From positions 62,001-126,000 of the forward strand of contig JAXRKN010000016.1 of the NCBI GenBank assembly GCA_038502055.1: a stretch of 64,000 bases of DNA, written 5' to 3'. This stretch comes from Tanytarsus gracilentus (lineage: Eukaryota; Arthropoda; Insecta; Diptera; Chironomidae). Positions 50,101 through 60,300 of the stretch are shown here, in pieces. The notes under the pieces were generated by a model. That model saw only the letters and a program-made list of their open reading frames with translations, was not told the origin of the DNA and made no database searches. Both the position numbers and the translations under genes were made by a program. The number at the start of each line of letters is the position of its first letter. Position 1 is the stretch's first letter.

Positions 50101-51133
50101 AATTATTTTCAACCGTGAAAATGAGAAATTCTCAAGCATTTGTAAAAAAAACTTCAACTCCTTCCATTACATTTAACTTTTTCCAATCTTTTTCTTATTT
50201 GTTTTGATTAATTAATGAAATTGACATGAGCGACATTGAGTGGGAGTAATTAAATCAAATGAAATTTTAATTACTTTTGATTAAGATGTGAAAATGTGCG
50301 TGTTCGAATTTATTAAAACATTTTTCTACACATTTTAACGAAAATTTGCTGTTTGTGACATTTGTAAGGAAAATTCATGCGGAAGTTTGGGTGGTGGATA
50401 AAAATTAAACTTGGAGTGAGTGCTTTAATTAAATTAAGAGTCTTTGGTGGTAAAATTCTTTAAGCCCGCATTAAAATGCTTCTTTTTTGTCATTTCCTCC
50501 TTACATCCTTCCACAATTCCCTCGGCGTTAATTCAAAGTGATTTTTCACTCTCACTTCGAGGCATTCAAATGAATCTCAGTTGAAGAGGAGGAAATGAAG
50601 AAAAATAAATTTTTCGCAATGAATAATGAAGAAAATGAGATGAGAAGCAGTTTGGAATGTGACACCGAAAAAAAGTTTTCTCCGTTGATTTTTCGGCGCA
50701 ATTTTCCAAATCATATCGCACCATTAGCATTCGTCATCCCCGATTACAATGTGGCTTTCGTACCTCAATGATAAAGCGAGATAAATGAGTTGAAAAATGA
50801 AATTTTACTTCCGAGTATTCGCGGTTGATGCTTTGAGCGTTTATGTGTAAATTTTTCATTGATGTAAAATGAAATTTGTTTGGGTAACAAAAATTATTTT
50901 GATATTAAATATATGGTGTAAAATTTTGATATAATTTTTCCATTGATTTTAAATTAATTTGGTTATTTTTAACATTGGAGATTTTTTTTAATAAAATCTA
51001 GATATTTTTTTGACATTTCGTAATGGACATTTTTTGGCATCTACTTCAGCTCTTTTCTATTAACATTCCCAATTATTACAAATAATTTCCATTAATATTT
51101 TCATCAATCTTAAAAAGTTTTCTCTTAACAACA
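47121..51133. other. Intergenic between the minus-strand orphan gene and the upstream netrin
   Basis: Contains one small TIR element near 47.4 kb and otherwise AT-rich sequence with only short frames. Its first few hundred bases should hold the promoter of the minus-strand orphan, and its right end the 3' UTR of the upstream netrin. Confidence 0.5.
47363..47470. repeat. Small TIR element
   Basis: Tips CTGAGGGTGGGACACTA and CTGAAGGGATGAAACACTTA, 108 bp, about 240 bp upstream of the minus-strand orphan gene start, so it could touch that gene's promoter. Confidence 0.55.
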
Positions 51134-51139
51134 TTTAAT
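51134..51139 (-). terminator. Possible polyadenylation signal of the upstream netrin
   Basis: ATTAAA variant on the minus strand about 70 bases after the stop. No AATAAA on that strand is closer. It sits in a short palindrome (AACATTTAATGTT). Weak evidence in such AT-rich sequence. Confidence 0.3.
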
Positions 51140-51208
51140 GTTGATAAAAATATAGATAATAACTGTGTTAAGTAGAATTAGAAGGAAATAAAAGATATGG
51201 ACATACAC

Positions 51209-51341
51209 TTAATCACACGACCGCTGATATTTTCGGAGACGACGGTACCATTCATCGCGCCATTCAATTACGATTGAATTATCTCCAATACCGAGAGCAT
51301 TGGCGGGACCCTCGTCATCGCTGCCAAGGATGAGATAAGAT
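51209..51341 (-). CDS. Net: Netrin (upstream copy) coding exon 7: C-terminus
   Basis: One base completes a Lys codon, then SYLILGSDDEG and SIVIEWRDEWYRRLRKYQ, ending RSCD and TAA at 51211-51209. The acceptor is CACACAG. The preceding 187-base intron is largely occupied by a small TIR element. Confidence 0.96.
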
Positions 51342-54300
51342 CTGTGTGTGAAATAATAAAAGAAAGTTGTAAGTTAAGCATTTTGTGAAAGTTTTTTACC
51401 AAAGAGTAGACACTTTAAAATATTTTTGAATTATCATGATATAAATTTGTTAATTTTTTCTAGACATAAAAATTATTTTGTCCCAATTCAAAAAATCCAA
51501 GTGTCCCACCCTCAATTTTTCCACTTACTTTTTGATTTTTATCCTCGGGCAATTGCATTGGAGATCTCGTGCGAAGACATACAGAGAAATATTCTTTCCT
51601 TTTGGCAATGTGCTTATAACGCTATCCTCACTCTTTCTGAAAATCGCCTTCACTTGAAGTGTGAATTTCACCGACTCGGATTTACTTTGATCCTCCATCG
51701 ACTTCGATGCTGACGGAATAACTTCTCGTGCTATAACTTTTGCCATGACGGCTGTTTGAAAAAAAGGAGTGAGTGAAAGTAAATTAGGCAATTTTTCAAA
51801 AGGGATTTAAAACCAATCCATCACATTTTAAGGATATCTTATCGAAATCATTATTGATTAGATCAAATGTGCACTCTCCAAAAATTGCCTTCACCCATAA
51901 TTGAAAAAATATTTCATGACAGAAAGGGATTTTTACCTTACTCTAAAGGAGGAAGTGAAATGAGGGATGAAAGGTATGTTAAACAACATGTTTTTGTCAG
52001 AAAAATGGAAAAAGGTTCTCAATTTTTATTGAAAGTTGCGTAAAAGCTTAAGAAAGAACATTGAAAATTTTAAATATTAACTCAATTTTTTATAAATCTT
52101 AAAAAACCTTCAAATATTTTAAAATGTGTAGATTAAAGTTAAAATCTAATTTTTAAAATGTCCGCACATGTCTTCAAAAATGTTTTTCTTCAATTTTCGC
52201 TTTATTTTCTTCTTTTAAAAAAGGAAAATCCATTAAAGTAAATGAGCTTTCTCTCAAATCGGATAAACAATTAATGAAGTCAGAAATCACCCCCGAAGGC
52301 GGCACTACCTGTGAAACCTTTTCATAGATCCATTAAAAGATATATAGCTGTTCATTAAAATCCAATAATGATGTGTTTGTACCGAGAAAATGAAGGCATA
52401 AAACGTCCATTATATGTCGATATACGACTAACAAGCAACCGCCTCATTTTTCATCACAATTTATGATATTTTGGCTTCACTGATGCACATTGGATCGTTC
52501 TCATACAAAAAGTGGTAAAAACCATCTAAATGCTATGATCATGAAAAATTATTTTCAAATTTTAATACCCCCTATAGAAAAATGTTTTCTCAACTTAACT
52601 CAAGCATTAGGAACTTCCTGGACACTTTTAATGAATAATTTCCACAAATTGATCAGCATTTTCACTCAACTTCACTTTTTATTTAATTTTAATAAAAAAA
52701 TTTAACTCACAAATGCAATGCATACTTTGCGTTAACATTGCAATTGATATTTTTTCATACATTTGAGTGAAAAGTTTGAGACTGAAAATCTCTTGGAATA
52801 GCAAATAATAGCAAACCAAATAAGTTATAGCTTGAAATTTCACATCTTGTCTACTCAGAACTGAAGTCATTAGTACATTGCGGAACATTCCAAGAAACGT
52901 AGAACGATTTTAAAAAATTGCGATTGGGGTCATGTTTGTATCAAAAATTTAAGCACTTCCGAACCTTATTTTAATACTTTGATATTAAAATAATTTAGAA
53001 AAGAAAGTCAGATTCAATACCAGATATAATTTTTATTGGATATTCTTAATAGTTTTAGTTTAAACAGTGGTATAAAAAAATCCTAATTTTCCGATTGTTA
53101 AACGCATGTGACTTTGACACTCGATAGCACCAAAGTCTTGTATCAAAAGTTTCATTTTCGGGTTGAAATATTGTAGACCAACACACAAAGATTAAATTTA
53201 ACTAAAATTTGATTCCAAATTAGCTACCACCTATTTTTACCACTATTTGTATGAGATCGATCCAATGTGTGATGGCCGTAATTTTTTTGTTCGTTCACAT
53301 CCATAAAAGTTTCATTTTTTATTCATGATGAAACAACAGTGAACGCATGTACAAGACATAACAATCCTTTCGTCTCTCTTTCTCTCCCAATCTGACCCCA
53401 TTTAACGCGTGATGCGAGTCAGGGGACCACAGTGTAACCCATTAATCATAAAAAATATGATGATTGTATAAATAGCAATTTCTCATGAGCGTATGGAGAG
53501 GAAAATTTATGGAAAAATTCATTTCCAGCCGTTGTTCATTTTCTGTCAAAAGTGAAGAAATGAAGAAAAATGATTTTTCCATGCAAACACATTGCCTTGG
53601 CATTGTGTGCATGACGATTAATGAATTTAGATTGGGGGTGACATTAAGTGTTTTGAAATAACCAGCTAAGTTTTACAAAATTTAAAAATATAAATTACAA
53701 AAATATTTCTTTTTGAATCAACCCTAAATTATGCCTTACACTTAGCTTTCAACTCGAGTCAAAGTGAACAAGCAAAAAAGCACGAAAGTTAATTAAATTC
53801 CCTTTCAATTATGAGCAAGGCGGTAAGTGAATTGAAAAAGGGTCGACATGCGACTAATTTAATGGCATTAAAATCTACGAAATTTTTCTACATGGCCAAA
53901 ATTATAAATGAATTATTGCCATCAATTATCCCTCTCCATCACTTTTCAATGCCATTAGAGTCACATCCTCTTTCGCGAGTCTGAACAATAAAAATTAAAC
54001 TCACCGTAATCACGCTTGCAGAATTTATTTGAGCTTAACTTCTTTGAATTCACTCGACATTGTCCGCATTCTGTGGAAGAAAAAGTACCGCAAAAAAAAA
54101 ATTTAAAGTTTGTTTGAAAAGACTGAAATCAAGGGGATGTAACTTCATTTTTTAAAAGTAAACATTTTTTTATGAATCTCAATTTTTCATGATTTTAGAA
54201 AAAAAATTTCACGTTTTAAAAAAATATTCCAGGTTATTTTCTCTTTAAAATTTTAAATGCAGTTTTTGTCAAGAGTAGCTCAGTGCATGAAAGGACACAA

Positions 54301-57300
54301 AATTCCATTAAAGTTAACCTTCAAAAAAAAAATATTGCGGTTTGCATGCGATATGAAAATTCCTTAGGCGATTATCTCTTAAGATGAATTTAAAAATTGC
54401 ATGACAAATAAACATAAATGGTAAGGTACGAATCAGCATAAGTTCAATGACCGAAGTGCTCAAACAGAATGAAATCTCATCGGATTTCCTCATAATTCTA
54501 TGGCACATAAAAGCATCGAATGATTTATAATAAAAAATTGAGAGCTGCCTGAGAAATATATGAATGGAAGAATGGACAGACACAGCACTTTGCTGTCGAT
54601 GGTTGAGAGAAAAAAGGGGGGAGGATTACAAGTGTTGGGGCTTCCCTTTCAACTCTATTGTAATGTCTCTGATGTTCACTTTTAAAGATGTTCACGCTCC
54701 ATTTAAATGGCTTTTAAGCTCGACATCGTTTCAATCACAATAATGATGATGTGCTTCAATCCATCCTTTCAAGAAGAGACGGATAGTGGCATTGGCTAAT
54801 GGAGTTTCCTAATGCAACGATTGAAAAAAATCTTAACCTAATTTTGTGCTATTTCCACTCAAAATTCCTTCCTCCATGACAGCAGGTCTACTTTATGAAG
54901 TTTAATGTCATAGGCATTGTCACATTCATAAAATTCCATCGTCCCTCCGAAAAATTGTTATGCAAAAGTGTGGGTAATAAAAAAAGTTTTCATCTCATCA
55001 TTTATGCTCGGGGTGCTCTCGAAAGTTCTACGTTACATGCGCAACTTTCTTGGCACACGTTAAGGTGATAAAAGCGAATTAAATAAATTGATTTTTGATC
55101 CTGAGTGTGACGTTATGCTGCTTACGTTTTTTATTTAAGGAACTTTAAGCTTTCGTGAAGCGAAAAATTGAATAATATTCAAGGGGAGTGCGACTCATGT
55201 ACTTTTGATTATTTAAATTAAATATTATAAATTTGTAAATATTTTTATATGAGTTTCACTCCCCTCAAACTTCTCTAATTTCATCAAAATTCTTTTTTTG
55301 CTGACGTGTATTAAATTATTAAAACTTAATGGAATGGAAAATCATTTTTTGGATCAAGATGAGATTTGAAAATTTCTTCAACATTGAGCTACTCAAGCGT
55401 CGATTTCTCTTAGGGATGATGTTCATTTAAATTGACTTTACATTCCCTCAGGAGATTGTAATTACATAACAAAATATTGCAATAAATTGAACATGAAAGC
55501 TTACCTTGATGTTCACTTGACTGATAGCGCTCATAAGTTGGATCTTCATTGGGCGGCTCGGGAGCTTCGTTTTGTGTCATCATGGCGCTGATTACCCGCG
55601 GGATTTCTGTTGAAAGAATTTTTATTAAAATGAAATTAAATTTAACAAGACTCAACCTACTGATGCATGGAGCGATGTGCGATCGACTCTGTTGATAGCC
55701 TCGAGCACATCGGTTGCAAGTCAATCCCGTTACACCTTCTTTGCACTGGCATTGACCGCTTGTATTATTACAAGTCTTTCCAAACGATCCAATTGCATGA
55801 CATTCACAAGCTGCAAGAAAAATCGAAAGACATTTTATTTCCTGTCTAAAACTTCCTTCAGTTTATTGATGATTCGAACATTTTTCTCGATCTCATGCTG
55901 ATTTCATAAGATGATTTTTCAAGGGATGACAATTTACACAATTTAATTAAATCGTAGATTATAAATAAATCATAAGATTTAAAAAACATTTTCAAAATCT
56001 AAAAGTTTTCCTCCCCTTGCGAGGTAACAATTTCAATTCGAGTAAAAAGGAAACGGAATTTTTCATATCGACTTTGACAGACAGAATCAATAAAAATTTA
56101 AATTTTTCCCTCTCGATCTCAAAAGTTGAATGTGCAGAGAAAATATAAAAATTGAGAAAAAAATCATTATTGATGTGAGAAGCTTTCTTGAAGCTGTTGT
56201 ATACATGAAAATTCATTGGCATGAGCTCATAAAGACGATAAACGCTATTAAAGGCACCCGCCATTCACAACAACTCGTCATATACAAATGAGAACGAGAA
56301 GGGAATTTTGCGATGCCTGGAAAATTGCGATAACATTTCAATTTTCATTTTATGATGTCGATGTGAAGAGTCGTGGAGATGGCGGTGATGAAAAAGTCGA
56401 AAGGGGATCAAATTTTATTCATATATTTAGATGTTACTTTCTCCCTACGGTTTCCTAGGAAATGTCTTCATATACTCAAATGTCCCAAGATGAAAAAAGG
56501 GGTTGGACACTCGGTTTAGAAATTTCATAAAAACCCTTTAAAATCTCTCTTTAAAGAGTTTAAAACCCTCTTTTCGAATAATCCATCACCATGCTGATGT
56601 GTTTCACAATTTTTAAGCCCACTTTCCTGCTTCCTCATGCACGATAAATTTTTTTCGTCATCCGCCAAGCGATTATTAAAAAACGACGGAATTAATTCAT
56701 TTGAAAGCACATTTTTTCATTTCATCTCAGCTAATGCTTCCTGTTAATTTCATCATCACATCGCATCACTCTTATTTTTTCCTATATCTCCATACATTCA
56801 TGTACACACAATGGCGGGAGTGAAACAGACTAGGTAGATGAATAATTTATTAAATCTCATCAACTGTTAATTATTCTTTGAACTTTGTACGCCCCCCATT
56901 CCTATTTAGACGTGCCGCTCGGGGAGCTCTCTTGAATTCTACGCTGAGTTAAGCACTTTTGCTATGGAGAAAAATTCTTAAGACTTATGCCTCTCTTTAT
57001 AAACCTCTGCAATATCATAAGGGGGGAGAAAGAGATTATTATTGAGCGAGAAATCTTTTTGCTGCATCTGTTTTCCTCCTCGTTGGCCATACACACACAC
57101 ATAAATACAGCCTTAGTGGTTAAAGTTCTTCCTCTCCCTGAATAATATACGAGAAAGTGATAATTTATTCATGAAACGTGTTTAGTATAATTAACAAAAT
57201 GTTGAATGGGAGAGAAAGAATATTTAATATTCCAAAGGGAGTTTTAATTTGCTTAATATTTTGCCGGTCATGAATGTAATGTGTGGGGATGGAACATTAA

Positions 57301-60300
57301 GTGGTCTAATAGATCTCCTTTTACTTTTATGGAAATTTATTTGCTATTAATGAAGAAATTAGGCATGAAAAATTTATTGAATTAAACTTTGAAATAGAAC
57401 TTGGGGATTGAAAGATGAATTTAATAAATTAATTGAGGAAAGTTTTGATTTTTAGTGTGTCTCTTGTTGAGATTTAATTCTTCTGTTTTGTCCCTCAATT
57501 AAAACAATTATTTAAAGTCAATTAAATAACTTTAAATGCTCAAAAAATTTATACTTTCAGTCCCCGCAAAAACTTTAAATCTATCTCACAAGAAATTCTC
57601 AAATTTCCTTCCAGCAAACCCTCATTTATTTGATAATCAACTCACCCGAAGTCTCACAAGTCATTTGAACTTGTTGTTTGCTTAAAAGATTGTGCAACAA
57701 AATAAATTTAAATATGCATGTCAGGATTGTAAGAGAAATTAATTAAAAAACTACTGCGGAATGCAATTTGCCGGATAAACTTTTTTCCTTATCTCACAAT
57801 TTTCCACTTGCCATAGCATTTCGAGTCCCATACGACAGATGTGCCGTGTTTGTGAACTTTTTTATATTTATTCAAACGATTAAATATGCTCTTTGAGTTC
57901 ACAGTACGTCACCATGGATGAAAATTATTGCACGAGTTTCTTGTTGATGCTTCCATACCACCGCTTTGGGTGATATTTATATTCAAACAAAAAAAGTTAA
58001 TCCTTCTGCTTTCATAATGCTTTTAAAAAAAGATAAATATTTGAGATTCGAAGTAAATTTGCGCTCCATTGTTTTGAACACGGAAAAATACACAAAGCCA
58101 TGAGAGAAAGATAACAGAAAGATAAAGAAAAGTCTTTTCACTATCAAAGTCGCTATTTTTTTCTCGTTTATTACAAATAAAGTCATTTAAGGATTTACGT
58201 GAGAAAAAAATATTGAAACGTCATTACTTTCCTTTAAATCATGTTGAAGAAAACATTTTTATCTTTCTTTCTCGATATTATTGTAACAAACAGAGAAGAA
58301 GATAAATATGAATATAAAAGGGGTGCTTTGAAACGCAGAGAAAATTCTGCATTAAAAACTGAAAAATTAAAGCGCATTTTAATTTTAAAAAATTATTTTT
58401 TTAATTGTTGAAATTAAAATTTTAATCTTTCTTTTTAAAAATTTAGACTTTTCCCACCCAACAACTCAATTTTTTCTTTCCCTCTTAATCCTTTTTAAAA
58501 ATATACGAGAAGATGATAAAACTTCTACTCATTATCGCTTGAAGGTATTTTAAATGCCATATTTGCGCAACAACAACATCACTCCCATCTACTACCATCT
58601 CCGTTGTCGTCACGATGAAACAAAAGCAAATAGAATTTTTTTATATTGTTTTGCATTCAACGAGGCGAAGGAGCGCAAGTGAAATAAATAAAAATGACAA
58701 AATCTTTTGTCAGTTTCCCGTGCTATTGTTTGAAGCATTTTCACATTGCACGCATCGCTGTGAGGGAAGTACGGCGGAGAATTTCTCCATTTGGTCTGAA
58801 TTTTGGATATTATTGTGACCTAATTGTGACTATTTGTGACGCACTCTCCATTTTTTTTGACACCCAATATTTTTTGAGTTTTGAGCATTTCAAAATTTTG
58901 AGCTTTCACCGCCGTACTTCACAAGAACTACGGCGGAGAGTTTTATGAAAAATTCTATGAGACTTTTTCATGATGTTTTTATATTTTCTTATAGCATTTA
59001 TTTTGACTATTTTTGACATCCAAAAAGTTTTTGAATTCAAACGTTTGTCAAAAAAATATGATTTTTTGAAATGTTGAAAATAAAAAAGCTCTTTTCACCA
59101 CATGGGTTGATGAGAACTATGGCGGATATTTTCTCAAAAATGATTTTAGATTAAAAACAAAAATGCTTATGGATCATAACTTTTTTGACTATTTGTGACG
59201 CAAAGAAATTATTCAAATCCGAGTTTTGATTAAAAAGCTACAGTGATTTGAATTTCAAAATTATTTTGAGCTTTTTCTCATGCATCTATAAAAAATTCAG
59301 GTAAAAAATTCTGAGAATTAACCGTTATATTAATTTTGAAAATCTTCTATCAAAAATTTAATTTTTTGAATACGTTAATATTAATTAAAGATAATAATTT
59401 CTTCAGAATTTACTAACTACAATTTTTAAATTAAATTAAATTTGAAATTTAAGTTTTCACCATAAAATTTATGTTCTTTAGATAGCATATTGCTGATTTT
59501 ACAATTTTTAACTAATGATTTTACATTTAATTTTAATTGATTTTACATTAAAACTTTATAAACTTTACTGTTTAAATGAAGTTATTTTGAACTGATTTTA
59601 CATTTTTTTTACTTCCATTTTAACGTTCGAATTTACATTGATTTTACAGTAAATTTTTAACGAATTTACTGTTAGGATACAGTGCTTTTACATCGATATT
59701 CTAATTTTTAAACACTGCTTTTACATTTTTTTTACTTTTTAATTGCATGTTTTTTTAATTTATTTTACTTCGAATTTGTAATAGTTTCTTATTTAAAAAA
59801 TATTGATTTTACATTTTTTTTTTACATTGACTTTACATTTTTAAAACAGTTTTTTTACATTTTTAAAACTATTTTTTTTTATTAACTTTACATTCATTCG
59901 TGATTTTACATCGTCTTTACATCGACTTTACAATTTTCGTTGCAGATAGGGGATAACAATAATAATGAAAACTAATGAAACAGCTGCTCGTTCTTTTAAG
60001 GTTAGCCTCACACTTCCTGGTGTGAAAATGGCAATATGTGAATTGAAATTTGTAAAACTTTTCACTTCACACAATGAAAACTAGAGAAATTGAAAACAGC
60101 CCTTGCTTGAAATGTGGTTGAGCAATTTAAAATCTTTCAACTTTTCTCACACGATTTCACTCTACTTGAGAGAAGCCACGAAACCCCATTCTGTTCTTCA
60201 TCTTAAACTTTTCGTTTACGACCAACAGAAAATATCATCAATACACTTCACAATCACGTAATTTATTGCGCAAATTAATTGAGTGAAAAGTAAAATATAA

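Noticed and set aside
52500..53430. Transposon in intron 5 of the upstream netrin
   Set aside because: Texture suggests old element sequence, but no terminal repeats or coding frame could be matched.
56495..56575. Small TIR element starting AAAAGGGGTTGGACACTC
   Set aside because: The left tip fits the family but no convincing right tip is found; possibly a truncated copy.
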